A stretch of DNA of 64,000 nt, from NCBI RefSeq assembly GCF_003096095.1, contig NZ_CP015453.1, positions 2,852,001-2,916,000 of the forward strand. Reading direction: 5' to 3'. How positions within the stretch are numbered: position 1 is the first letter of the stretch; the number at the start of each line of letters is the position of its first letter. Source of the stretch: Dietzia psychralcaliphila (GTDB taxonomy: Bacteria > Actinomycetota > Actinomycetes > Mycobacteriales > Mycobacteriaceae). Both the position numbers and the translations under genes were made by a program. The notes beneath the pieces were generated by a model. It saw only the letters and a program-made list of their open reading frames with translations, made no database searches and was not told where the DNA came from. Shown in pieces: positions 1 to 8,501 of the stretch.

Positions 1-503
1 GCGGCCCCATCGTGACGCAACGCGACGGCCAACACTTCACGGATCGGCAGGCTCGTCGTCGTCGACCCTCCCCGCGCCACCGACTCCACACGCGTCACCC
101 GGTTGCGGCCGTCGGCCACCACCACCAGGACCTCCTCCCGCGTGGCGGAGCCGATCACGGGGATGGCGACGGTGGCGATGTCAGCCGACGAGCCGAGGAT
201 CCGCCCCTCGGCCGGGCCCTGGACGCGGCCGGCGAGCGCGAACGCCGCCACGATCCGGCATGCCTTGGCCGGGCCGATTCCAGGCAACCGGCCGAGGTCC
301 GCCGCGGTGGCCCGGGCCAGTCCGGCGAGCGAGCCGAACTCGGCAACGAGCCGCGTGGCCAGAGCGACCGCGTTCTGACCCGCCACACCGGACCCGACAT
401 GGATGGCGATCAGCTCGGTGTCGCTGAGAGCTGCAGGACCGAAACGTACGAGCCGCTCACGAGGGAGGTCGTGGGCGGGGAGATCCCTGAACGGGGTGGC
501 CAT
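1..503 (-). CDS. radC: RadC-family protein (JAB/MPN), 5' part
   Basis: The frame is open through the left edge, so about 167 N-terminal residues are present. The N-terminus has the RadC/UPF0758 pattern: DLPAHDLPRERL, then ALSDTELIAI, then a helix-hairpin-helix element GRLPGIGPAKACRIVAAF near residues 75-92. It continues into the start of the JAB domain (EVLVVVADGRNRVTRVESVARG) and ALRHDGA at the edge. The metal-binding HxHPSG motif would lie outside the window. A DNA-repair role was historically proposed for RadC but is not secure. The start ATG at 503 is chosen because a TACGGT box lies exactly 7 nt upstream, as at several other genes here (leaderless pattern). Confidence 0.9.
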   Translation of the reverse strand, partial: MATPFRDLPAHDLPRERLVRFGPAALSDTELIAIHVGSGVAGQNAVALATRLVAEFGSLAGLARATAADLGRLPGIGPAKACRIVAAFALAGRVQGPAEGRILGSSADIATVAIPVIGSATREEVLVVVADGRNRVTRVESVARGGSTTTSLPIREVLAVALRHDGA

Positions 504-510
504 GGGACCG

Positions 511-516
511 ACCGTA
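511..516 (-). promoter_or_regulatory. TANNNT -10 box of radC (leaderless type)
   Basis: TACGGT on the minus strand, followed by 7 nt and the ATG. With initiation 6-7 nt after a -10 box, transcription would start at or next to the start codon. No Shine-Dalgarno sequence is visible. Confidence 0.45.
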
Positions 517-934
517 GGTAGCCGGCCACCATAGCGTCCACCCCTCGAAGCGCCTTGTGGAAGATGTCGACAACCATCCACAGGACCATGGAGCCAACCC
601 GACTGTGCGGGCACTAAGACGCCAGGCGGTTAGTCGCGCATTCGGAGCGCAAACTGGGATTGTCGCCGAACGCGGCGGCCATACGGTGTCCATCCCACCG
701 GACCGCGGGGGCTGGCCGCGACCGGGGTCATCGGCGCAGCGGACGGCGGCGGGGCCATACTCGGGTCCCGGCTCGCGAACACCCGCTGTAGGTCCCAAAC
801 GCCACAGCATCGGCTCAGGCGTTGGACACCGCAATGGGCATCTGCGGGCGCTCGGCAGTCAGTCCGGTCTACGCGGCGCAACGGGGTAGCGGCGCGGCTC
901 GCGATGGGTTGGCTCGGGGGGGCACAGCCCCGGA
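517..934. other. Intergenic region between radC and menE
   Basis: This divergent spacer of about 420 bases has open frames on both strands, but their translations look like ordinary high-GC shadows with no recognisable family. I see no RNA gene. It should contain the promoters of radC and menE; only the boxes next to the genes are listed. Confidence 0.4.
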
Positions 935-940
935 TAGGGT
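935..940 (+). promoter_or_regulatory. TAGGGT -10 box of menE
   Basis: TAGGGT ends 9 nt before the menE ATG, and no ribosome binding site lies between. This suggests an mRNA with almost no leader. Confidence 0.4.
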
Positions 941-949
941 CTGCAGACC

Positions 950-2170
950 ATGGCCAAACCCTGCGACATGCCCGCCACCCGTGAGCTGCGCACCCTGCCC
1001 GTCCCCGGCGGCCCGGCAGTGGCCGAGCTGTTCCCGACGTTCGAGCAACTGCTGGCCGACCGCGGCCCCGCGCTACTGCCGGTCCCGGCCGACGATCCCG
1101 CCCGCACACTGCTCCTCGAGCGGACCCAGCGGCCGGGAGAACCGATCGACGACCGCGCCGCCCTCGTGGTGAGCACCTCCGGCTCGACCGGCGACCCCAA
1201 GGGCGCGATGCTGTCGGCCGCCGCGTTGGCCGCCTCGGCTTCCGCCACTGATGTGTTTCTCGGCGGGCCGGGCCGCTGGCTCCTGGCGCTTCCCGGGCAC
1301 CACATCGCGGGCCTGCAGGTGATCCTGCGAAGCCTGCGAGCCGGCCACGAGCCGGTGGTGGTGGACGTGACCGGAGGATTTGATCCCGCCGCGCTGCCCG
1401 ACGCGGTCGCCGCCTGCACGGGTTCGCAGACCAACGCGGGCGGCGCGACACGCGCGTACACCTCCCTGGTCCCCGGCCAGCTGGCCAAGGTCTTCGACGA
1501 GGGCCCACCCGAGGCCGTCGCCGCCCTGGCCTCGCTCGACGCCGTGCTGCTGGGCGGGGCCGCGGCCGCGCCGGTGCTGCTCGCCCGCGCCGCTCGGGCC
1601 GGGATCCGGGTGGTGCGGACCTACGGCATGAGCGAGACCGCCGGCGGGTGCGTCTACGACGGTCTGCCGCTCGACGGGGTGGAGATGGAGATCGACGACG
1701 ACGAGGGGCGCGTCTGGCTGGCCGGACCGCAGCTGGCGCTGGGGTACCGGAACGCACCCGGTCACCCGGCGTTCGCCCGGCAGGGGTGGTTCCGCACCGA
1801 CGACGCCGGTCGGGTCGGCGAGGATGGCAGACTGCGGATCCTCGGGAGGCTCGACGAGGCGTTGAGTGTGGGTGGATTGACGCTCCTCCCGCAAGCGGTC
1901 GAGGACGCGCTCCGGCGGCACGCCGCGGTGGTCGACGTCGTCGTCGTCGGGATCCCGGATGCCCGCCTCGGCACACTGCCCGTCGCGGCGGTCACTCTGC
2001 GGTCCACGGCGACGCCGGACGAGCTCCGGGCACACGTGACGGCGCTGCTCGGGGCGCACTCGGCGCCCGGCGTGGTGGCGGTGGTGGACACACTTCCCAC
2101 GCTGCCGGGCGGCAAGGTCGACCGGCGGGCGTTCGCGGCCGGGTTCGTCGATGGGACAATCGGGGGATGA
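950..2170 (+). CDS. menE: o-Succinylbenzoate--CoA ligase
   Basis: MenE activates o-succinylbenzoate with ATP and CoA in menaquinone synthesis, in the cytoplasm. The 406-residue product is an adenylate-forming enzyme of the short type usual in Mycobacteriales. It has the P-loop STSGSTGDPKGA at residues 75-86, an RTYGMSETAGG motif near 220, the domain hinge GRLDEALSVGG and the C-terminal catalytic lysine in LPGGKVDRRAF. The neighbouring menA gene, overlapping by 4 nt, supports the menaquinone assignment over a generic acyl-CoA ligase. The start at 950 fits the TAGGGT box; ATG at 968 is an alternative. Confidence 0.9.
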   Translation: MAKPCDMPATRELRTLPVPGGPAVAELFPTFEQLLADRGPALLPVPADDPARTLLLERTQRPGEPIDDRAALVVSTSGSTGDPKGAMLSAAALAASASATDVFLGGPGRWLLALPGHHIAGLQVILRSLRAGHEPVVVDVTGGFDPAALPDAVAACTGSQTNAGGATRAYTSLVPGQLAKVFDEGPPEAVAALASLDAVLLGGAAAAPVLLARAARAGIRVVRTYGMSETAGGCVYDGLPLDGVEMEIDDDEGRVWLAGPQLALGYRNAPGHPAFARQGWFRTDDAGRVGEDGRLRILGRLDEALSVGGLTLLPQAVEDALRRHAAVVDVVVVGIPDARLGTLPVAAVTLRSTATPDELRAHVTALLGAHSAPGVVAVVDTLPTLPGGKVDRRAFAAGFVDGTIGG

Positions 2171-3108
2171 CCCGCGAGACCGACTTCTCCCCCGCCGAGC
2201 CGCCTGCCGAGCCGCATGCCGAGCCCACCGGCGCCGCCCTGTCCGACTGGCTGGAGGGGGCGCGGCCCCGCACGTGGCCCAACGCGTTCGCGCCGGTACT
2301 CGTGGGCTCGGCTGCCGCGGGCCTGGCCGGCGGGTTCGTCTGGTGGAAGGCGCTGCTGGCGCTGGTGGTCGCGTGGTCGTTCATCGTGGGGGTCAACTTC
2401 GCCAACGACTACTCCGACGGTATCCGCGGCACGGACGACGACCGCGTGGGCCCGCTGCGCCTGGTGGGCTCGGGACTGGCCCGCCCGGCGACGGTGAAAT
2501 GGGCCGCGTTCGCGTTCCTGGCGCTGGGCGGGATCGCCGGCGTGGTGTTGAGCTGGCTCTCCGCTCCGTGGCTGATCGTGGTGGGCCTGCTGTGCATCCT
2601 GGCGGCGTGGTTCTACACGGGCGGGTCCTCGCCGTACGGGTACCGCGGGCTCGGCGAGGTGGCAGTGTTCGTGTTCTTCGGCCTGGTGGCGGTGCTCGGC
2701 ACGCAGTTCACCCAGCTCGGGTCCGTCACCTGGTACGCCGTGGTCGCGGCGATCGCGGTAGGCAGCTTCTCGTGTGCGGTCAACCTCACCAACAACCTGC
2801 GCGACATCCCGTCGGACACCGAGGCGGGCAAGATCACGCTCGCCGTCCGCCTGGGGGATTCACGGACCCGAGGGCTTCACGCCGTGCTGGAGTTGTTGGT
2901 ACCGCTCCTGGCCACGGTGGCACTGGTCCCCGCGACGCCGTGGGCGCTCCTGGGCCTGCTGGCGATGCCGGTGGCGTGGAAGGCCAATGCTCCGGTGCGG
3001 GCGCGGGCCACGGGCGCCGGGCTCATCCCCGCGCTCGCGGTGGCCGGGTTGGCCATGCTCGCGTGGAGCGTGCTAGTCAGTTCGGGGATGCTGATCGCCT
3101 CGCTGTAG
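2167..3108 (+). CDS. menA: 1,4-Dihydroxy-2-naphthoate polyprenyltransferase
   Basis: MenA attaches the isoprenoid tail to dihydroxynaphthoate at the membrane, giving demethylmenaquinone. The 313-residue protein is of the UbiA superfamily, with about eight or nine hydrophobic segments. The two Asp-rich prenyl-diphosphate/Mg sites are seen as NFANDYSDG (residues 77-85) and NLTNNLRDIPSDTEAG (206-221). The PRTWPNAFAPVLVG motif (34-48) is typical of MenA. The ATG overlaps the menE stop (ATGA), so the two genes are translationally coupled. A Pro/Glu-rich stretch of about 20 residues precedes the first conserved motif. Confidence 0.93.
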   Translation: MTRETDFSPAEPPAEPHAEPTGAALSDWLEGARPRTWPNAFAPVLVGSAAAGLAGGFVWWKALLALVVAWSFIVGVNFANDYSDGIRGTDDDRVGPLRLVGSGLARPATVKWAAFAFLALGGIAGVVLSWLSAPWLIVVGLLCILAAWFYTGGSSPYGYRGLGEVAVFVFFGLVAVLGTQFTQLGSVTWYAVVAAIAVGSFSCAVNLTNNLRDIPSDTEAGKITLAVRLGDSRTRGLHAVLELLVPLLATVALVPATPWALLGLLAMPVAWKANAPVRARATGAGLIPALAVAGLAMLAWSVLVSSGMLIASL

Positions 3109-3185
3109 AACCGCAGGTGCGCCGCTACGGTCCCGTCGAGTGGGCCGCTCGCCCGGCCAGAAGTGGCCTGTTCGCCCGGCCTACC

Positions 3186-3231
3186 TGAGCAGCCCGCTCG
3201 CCCGGTCTGTGTGAGCAGCCCGCTCGCCCGG
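3186..3231. repeat. Intergenic 26-bp direct repeat
   Basis: A 20-bp block, TGAGCAGCCCGCTCGCCCGG, occurs at 3186-3205 and 3212-3231. Looser CGCTCGCCCGG-like copies lie just upstream (3146-3180). The array lies between the convergent ends of menA and the first secreted-protein gene. Confidence 0.75.
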
Positions 3232-3232
3232 C

Positions 3233-3844
3233 CTACTTGCCGAGCGAACCGTCGGGCACGGTGTTCCAGGCGGCCTGGATGCCGTCGTTGATCGCCAGTG
3301 CGGCGCCGAGCAGCGCGTCCTTGACCGGCTCGGGCAGGGGCAGGGCCCGGATATCGGCGATGTTGATGGTGCCGGGCGCCGGGGTCGCCACGGGAGCAGG
3401 AGCCGGCGCGGGAGCAGGAGCGGGCGCAGGGGCAGGAGCGGGCGCTGGGGCTCCCCCGCCTGCGCGACCGGTGATGGTGACGGTCGTGGACTCGGTCCGC
3501 ACCGGGATGCCGGCGATGTAGGCGGTGGCCACGGGCCGGTAGACACCCGGTGTGGTGGGCACACCCTTGATGGCGGTGGTCCGCGGATCGTAGGTCAATC
3601 CCGGGGGCAGGCCCTGGAACTGCAGGGTCGCACCGGGCGGCAGGGATACCTGGTCGCTGACCCGGTTCTCCATGTAGACCCCCACCGGGAAGGTGAGAGC
3701 CGGCAACGCGGCCGGGGCCAGGTCCGTGGCCTCCACCACGACGGGCGCGGTCTCGGGGGACCCGGCCTGACCCGACGCCACACCGATCGCAGCCATGGCG
3801 GAGAGGGCGGCGGCGGAGGCGATGACGGGACGGGAGAGACGCAT
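3233..3844 (-). CDS. Secreted Ig-like-domain protein with Pro-Ala linker (GSLG family)
   Basis: The 203-residue product begins with a signal peptide (MRLSRPVIASAAALSAMAAIGVAS, cleavage probably after GQA or nearby). A domain resembling putative Ig (He_PIG) domains follows at about 40-115: LPPGATLQFQGLPPGLTYDPRT then TPGVYRPVATAYI. Next comes a run of about ten Pro-Ala pairs (about 125-145) and a short conserved end, ALPLPEPVKDALLGAALAIN. It finishes in DGSLGK. It is probably cell-wall associated; function is not recognised. ATG at 3844 is preceded by AAAGG at proper spacing. It is the last of four same-strand exported-protein genes. Confidence 0.8.
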   Translation of the reverse strand: MRLSRPVIASAAALSAMAAIGVASGQAGSPETAPVVVEATDLAPAALPALTFPVGVYMENRVSDQVSLPPGATLQFQGLPPGLTYDPRTTAIKGVPTTPGVYRPVATAYIAGIPVRTESTTVTITGRAGGGAPAPAPAPAPAPAPAPAPAPVATPAPGTINIADIRALPLPEPVKDALLGAALAINDGIQAAWNTVPDGSLGK

Positions 3845-3913
3845 ACAGGCCTTTCGGGGGTCACTGGGGCGTGCCGAGCGCGGACCCGGCCACGGTAACC
3901 CACGAATGCACGT

Positions 3914-3954
3914 CACCCCGAGGCCTTCTCATCATGTGAGAAGGACTCGGGGTG
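3914..3954 (-). terminator. Long inverted repeat, likely terminator
   Basis: Two 18-nt arms with one mismatch (CACCCCGAGGCCTTCTCA and its complement) flank a 5-nt loop, between two minus-strand genes and just 3' of the gene ending at 4000. There is no T-tract, as is common in high-GC actinobacteria. Confidence 0.7.
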
Positions 3955-3999
3955 GACGTGGTCACCGGCGACCTACGCGGCCGCCGGGAGTTCGAGGCC

Positions 4000-5232
4000 T
4001 CAGCCGCGACCGTTGGCGACGGTCGGGCCGGGGGCCTGGACGGTGCTGGGAGCACCCGCCGCGACGGTCGGAGCGGTTGAACCGGAGGAGCCGCCCTCGT
4101 TTCCGCCACCGTTGCTGGAACCGCCGGTGGACGTTCCCGGCAGCGCCGGCAGGAACGCGGTCGAACCCGGGGTCGACGACCCTCCGCCCAGCGCCAGTCC
4201 CAGCCCGGCCAGGCCGAGCAGGGCGATTCCGGTGAAGGCGAGTCCGGGGGCGAGCGCACCGAGGGAACCGGTGTCGACGGGCGAGGACGAGCCCGGTACC
4301 TCGATCTGCGCGACGGTGTTCAGCCCACCACCCGTGGTGAGGTCGCCACCGGTGGTGGTCTCACCGTCGGTGGTCGAACCGGTCTGGCCGCCGGTGTCGA
4401 GCAGCGAGCCCAACGGGCCCAGGCTCTGGGTGTCGAGCCCACCGGTGACCTCGCCGGTGGCGTCTCCACCGGCGTTCCCCGTCGAGCCCGGCAGGACCGG
4501 CGATCCGGTGTCGGGTGTGGTCGTGTCGCCGTCCGGGGTGCCACCACCCAGGCTGCCGAGGTCGATCTGCCCGTTGGCATCGCTCCCGAACGGCCCGGCG
4601 GGGGTCTGTCCCGGCGCGTCGGGGTTGGTCTCGCCGGTGCCGAGCGATCCGGTCACCATTTCGGCCGCGGACCCTCCACCGAGGGAGGTCACGATGCCCA
4701 CGACGGCCCCGAGAATGGCGTCCGTGCCGGCAGATCCCGTGGTGATCTGGCCGCCGGCCTGGGCCTCGCCTCCGAGGCTGCCCTCGACGGCGCCCGCGGA
4801 ACCGGCCTCTGCGCCAGCTCCGACCGGGGCGGTGCCGTCGGCGTTGTTGATCGTGAGGGTCACGGGGATCGTGACGACCTGGCCACCGAGCGTCCCGACG
4901 ACAGACACGTTGTACACACCTGCGGCCGCGGCGGTCCCGGAGATGACGCCGTTCGCGTAGGTCAACCCCTCGGGCAGGCCGGTGACGTCCGTGATGACGA
5001 TCCCGGCCCAGTCGCCGGCCGCCGCGAGGCCCTGGATGTCGAAGGAGTAGGAGGCGCCGGCGTTGACGGCCGGCGCGGAAACGGCGACGGTCTGGACGTC
5101 ACCGCGCACGGTGGGTGCATCGGGAGTGGCGACGACGACGCCGCCCACGAGGGCGACCGCCGCTGCGGCTGCGACGGGGGCGACAAGGCGACCCCGGACG
5201 ATACGACGAGGGCGGGCGAGGCGAGCACGCAT
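4000..5232 (-). CDS. Large secreted/membrane-anchored Ig-like GSLG-repeat protein
   Basis: The 410-residue product has a basic N-terminus and hydrophobic signal (RLVAPVAAAAAVALVGGVVVA). An Ig-like domain follows (about 60-130; YSFDIQGLAAAG..GLPEGLTYANGVISGTAAAAGVYNVSVVG), then a long Gly/Thr/Ser-rich region with many GSLG motifs (EGSLGGE, TGSLGTGE, LGSLGGG, TGSLGAL). A hydrophobic segment near residue 335 (LAFTGIALLGLAGLGLALGGG) could be a membrane anchor, followed by a Gly/Ser-rich tail of about 60 residues. LPGTS after the anchor is not a canonical sortase signal. ATG at 5232 is preceded by GAAGGA. Function unknown; a surface protein is likely. Confidence 0.8.
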   Translation of the reverse strand: MRARLARPRRIVRGRLVAPVAAAAAVALVGGVVVATPDAPTVRGDVQTVAVSAPAVNAGASYSFDIQGLAAAGDWAGIVITDVTGLPEGLTYANGVISGTAAAAGVYNVSVVGTLGGQVVTIPVTLTINNADGTAPVGAGAEAGSAGAVEGSLGGEAQAGGQITTGSAGTDAILGAVVGIVTSLGGGSAAEMVTGSLGTGETNPDAPGQTPAGPFGSDANGQIDLGSLGGGTPDGDTTTPDTGSPVLPGSTGNAGGDATGEVTGGLDTQSLGPLGSLLDTGGQTGSTTDGETTTGGDLTTGGGLNTVAQIEVPGSSSPVDTGSLGALAPGLAFTGIALLGLAGLGLALGGGSSTPGSTAFLPALPGTSTGGSSNGGGNEGGSSGSTAPTVAAGAPSTVQAPGPTVANGRG

Positions 5233-5338
5233 CGGCTGGTTCCTTCCGGAGGGGTTCGGATCGCTCACTCCCCGGATATGGGAGCGCAGACCATTACAAG
5301 AGTCACTCTAACCACATGCACATCATATGTCTACAACT

Positions 5339-5383
5339 GTCACTATTGTCACAGGAGTCTCACCAATTACACTGGTAACACAC
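5339..5383. promoter_or_regulatory. 9-bp-phased GTCACA array (MtrA-type site candidate)
   Basis: Five consecutive 9-mers occur: GTCACTATT, GTCACAGGA, GTCTCACCA, ATTACACTG, GTAACACAC. A single GTCACT also lies at 5302. The array is 107-151 nt upstream of the gene starting at 5232, in locally AT-richer DNA. Direct GTCACA repeats of 9-bp unit are known for the mycobacterial response regulator MtrA; assignment here is inference. Confidence 0.55.
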
Positions 5384-5445
5384 CCCTGGGGTATTCCCGC
5401 TGAGATTGGCACCCGTTTATCGAACGGCGCACGTGCACCGGTGAT

Positions 5446-5551
5446 GTCAGGGGCCGGTGAAAGACAGGGCCCTGTAGACGACAGGGGCCCATTGGAAGGC
5501 AGGGGCCCGTGAGAAGACAGGGGCTCGTGAGAAGACAGGGCCCGGAGACGA
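5446..5551. repeat. 18-bp degenerate tandem repeat, about six units
   Basis: Units begin at 5446, 5463, 5480, 5498, 5516 and 5534, with consensus GACAGGGGCCCGTGAGAA (17-18 bp). The repeats lie 3' of the gene ending at 5609. Confidence 0.85.
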
Positions 5552-5608
5552 CCGCGGCCCGGCCCCCGTCAGGGGACCGGGCCGTGATGACCAGGGATGG
5601 GCCGGCGG

Positions 5609-6376
5609 TCAGGCTCCGGGCGTCGGGACGCTGGTCGGTAGCGCGACGGCGCCCGTCCCGGAATCAGAGTCGGAGTCGGAGTCGTTCTCGGCCGAGGCGG
5701 AGCTCGAGGTGGACGCCTCCGCTCCGCTGCCGCTGCTGCCGGCCCCGGTACCGCCGGGCGCCACGGTGCCGGTGACGGTGGTGACGGGATTCCCGTCCCC
5801 GTCAACGATCACGGTGACCGGCGGCAGGGCCATCTGGCCACCGAAGACGGTGGTGCACAGCGGCTCGGTGAGCGATCCGGTCTGCCCCACCAGATTCGCC
5901 CCGCCGCCGGGCCCCGCGACCACGTCGAGCAGGTTCGGGAAGGTTCCGAGGGCGGAGGTGACGAAGTCGAGGACCGCGGTCGGCACACCCGAGATGCCGA
6001 ACAACGGATAGAACTTGGCGACCGAACCGCCGAGATCGGGCAGCTCACACGTCGCCTCGGACTCGGGGACGAGCTCACCGACACTGGTGTCCTCCGAACT
6101 CTCGGAGTCGAGGCTGCCCTCGTCGCCGGAGCTGCCGTCCCCGGAACCCCCCGCTCCGGAGCTCCCCGTGTCACTGTCGCCCCCGGCACCCTCGCCGCTT
6201 CCGCCGGAGAGACTTCCACCCTCGAGGCTGCCCCCCAGGAGACTGCCCGCGTCCAGGCTGCCCAGCTCCGAGCTCGCGGACCCGGTGTCACCGGCCTGGG
6301 CGTTGACGAACGGTACGGAGAGTGCGACCGCCATGAGTGCGGCGGCGGAGGCGGTGACGACCCTGCGGGTGGACAT
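5609..6376 (-). CDS. Secreted Ser/Gly/Asp-rich protein (GSLG family)
   Basis: The 255-residue product has a signal peptide (MSTRRVVTASAAALMAVALSVPFVNA, cleavage near AQA). A low-complexity Gly/Ser/Asp/Glu region follows (about 30-95; LGSLDAGSLLGGSLEGGSLSGG), then a better-folded core (about 105-175) with two cysteines (TCELPDLGG, PLCTTVFGG) that could form a disulfide. The tail is Ser/Asp-rich (DSDSDSDSG). No Ig-like domain is evident. The cysteine-containing core has a counterpart in the next gene upstream (DLCAVLGDG, QILCTISPALLGG). ATG at 6376 has AAGGGG upstream. Function unknown. Confidence 0.75.
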   Translation of the reverse strand: MSTRRVVTASAAALMAVALSVPFVNAQAGDTGSASSELGSLDAGSLLGGSLEGGSLSGGSGEGAGGDSDTGSSGAGGSGDGSSGDEGSLDSESSEDTSVGELVPESEATCELPDLGGSVAKFYPLFGISGVPTAVLDFVTSALGTFPNLLDVVAGPGGGANLVGQTGSLTEPLCTTVFGGQMALPPVTVIVDGDGNPVTTVTGTVAPGGTGAGSSGSGAEASTSSSASAENDSDSDSDSGTGAVALPTSVPTPGA

Positions 6377-6523
6377 GGCGATGAGACCCCTTAGATGGCG
6401 ACGGACCAGAGTGCGACGGACGCTGTCACGCGCCACCGCTGTCGGGGGGCGCCTGCTGTCGACAGGAGGACTGTATCCCGCCGGGCCGTCCGCCGTGGGG
6501 CCTTCCGCGGTGTGCCCTACCGG

Positions 6524-7588
6524 TCAGTCGCCGAGGCTGCCGGCGCCGGTGGTGAACATGCCGAGCAACTCGGCCGGGGCGCTGCCGAGAGCCGCGGCTC
6601 CCCCGGTCTCGGTATCGACCCCGGCGGCGGGCTCGCCGCCCAGGAGCGCGGGCGAGATGGTGCACAGGATCTGGCCGGCCGAACCCAGGTCCTGCATCGA
6701 ACCGGTCTCGCCGAGGACCGAGGGCAGCATGCCGACGACCGCGTTGAGCAGCATCAGGATCAGGCCGGAGGACGCGGAGTCGTCGTCTCCGGTGAGGGCC
6801 GGCAGGAGGCTCGTCAGGGAGGCGCCGTCCATCTCGCCGTCTCCGAGGACCGCGCACAGGTCGGGCGAGGTGCCCGTCTCGCCGTCGTCACCCGTCGGGT
6901 CGAGCTCGGAGCCGGTCGGGTCCTCGTCGGTTCCGTCGGGCACCACGGCATCGGCCGCCGGGGCGCCGGGAACGGCAGAGAGGGTCGGGGCGGCCTGCGC
7001 GGTGGTGGTCGTAGCGGCGGGGTCCGTCGCGGCCCCCTCGTCGTCAACAGCACCGTCGTCAACAGCACCATCGTCGACAGCACCGTCCACCCCGGACTCG
7101 TCGCCGGACTCGGTGGCGGTGGTGGTCGTGGCCGCCGCAGCGGCGCCGGACGCGTCGACCACGGTGACCGTGAGCTTCTCGGACTGGGACACGGCGCCGT
7201 TGGAGACGGTGACCAGCACGTCGTAGTCGCCCGCGCGGGTGGGGGTCCCGGAGATCACCCAGCCGTCCTGGGCGAGGCCGTCGGGCAGGCCCGTGACCTG
7301 GATGGTGGTCCCTGCCGGGATCGTCCCACCGGCGGCCTGCGCCACCACGGGCTCGAGGTCGAGGTTCACCGGGACCCCCAGTTCCATCTCCTGGGCGGTC
7401 GCATCCTGGGCCGTCGCGTCCTGACCCGTGGCGTTCTGGGCCAGGAGGATGTCGCCGGCGGCGACCTCGGACGGCGCGGACACGGCGACGACGGTCCCGC
7501 CCCCGACCACGGCGAGCGCCGCCAGGGCGCCACCGAGTGCGAGCGAACGGGTGCGAGGGGCGGTGCTGCGGGGGCGGTGCTGGAACAT
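6524..7588 (-). CDS. Secreted Ig-like-domain acidic protein (GSLG family)
   Basis: The 354-residue product has a basic N-terminus and hydrophobic signal (SLALGGALAALAVVGGGTVVAVSA). In-frame repeats DATAQ (about 53-66) come next. An Ig-like domain spans about 70-145 (IPAGTTIQVTGLPDGLAQDGWVISGTPTRAGDYDVLVTVS). An Ala/Thr/Asp-rich linker follows with the repeat DGAVD (about 170-185). The C-terminal part has a pair of cysteines (DLCAVLGDG, QILCTISP). It ends in AGSLGD, matching the GSLGK end of the gene at 3233. The start at 7588 has AAGGTG upstream. This is the first gene of the four-gene run and lies next to a GTCACA array. Confidence 0.8.
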   Translation of the reverse strand: MFQHRPRSTAPRTRSLALGGALAALAVVGGGTVVAVSAPSEVAAGDILLAQNATGQDATAQDATAQEMELGVPVNLDLEPVVAQAAGGTIPAGTTIQVTGLPDGLAQDGWVISGTPTRAGDYDVLVTVSNGAVSQSEKLTVTVVDASGAAAAATTTTATESGDESGVDGAVDDGAVDDGAVDDEGAATDPAATTTTAQAAPTLSAVPGAPAADAVVPDGTDEDPTGSELDPTGDDGETGTSPDLCAVLGDGEMDGASLTSLLPALTGDDDSASSGLILMLLNAVVGMLPSVLGETGSMQDLGSAGQILCTISPALLGGEPAAGVDTETGGAAALGSAPAELLGMFTTGAGSLGD

Positions 7589-7635
7589 GGGTTCACCTTG
7601 TCGTCCGAAGGGCGGGGCACGACCGGGGCAGCCCA

Positions 7636-7680
7636 GTCACACCAGTACCATACGTCACATCGGTCACAGTGGCCACAGGT
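7636..7680. promoter_or_regulatory. 9-bp-phased GTCACA array (MtrA-type site candidate)
   Basis: Five consecutive 9-mers occur: GTCACACCA, GTACCATAC, GTCACATCG, GTCACAGTG, GCCACAGGT. The array lies between the divergent starts of a secreted-protein gene (7588, minus) and an ABC transporter (7746, plus), 48-92 nt from the former. The architecture matches the array at 5339-5383. Confidence 0.55.
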
Positions 7681-7745
7681 TGGCCCGGGGTGTCGGACGG
7701 TCAATACACTCGGCGCCGGAAGCCACGTTCGATGGAAGGACCCCC

Positions 7746-8497
<752 letters not shown>

Positions 8498-8501
<4 letters not shown>

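Noticed and set aside
557-889. Plus-strand frame of 110 codons between radC and menE
   Set aside because: No ribosome site, no recognisable domain, composition like shadow frames.
630-1976. Very long minus-strand open frame opposite menE
   Set aside because: The translation is Arg/Pro/Gly-rich with no family features, and it is antisense to a clear menE; typical high-GC shadow.
4000-4200. LPGTS near the C-terminus as a sortase signal
   Set aside because: Order of residues is not LPxTG, and no hydrophobic segment and basic tail follow it; the hydrophobic segment precedes it.
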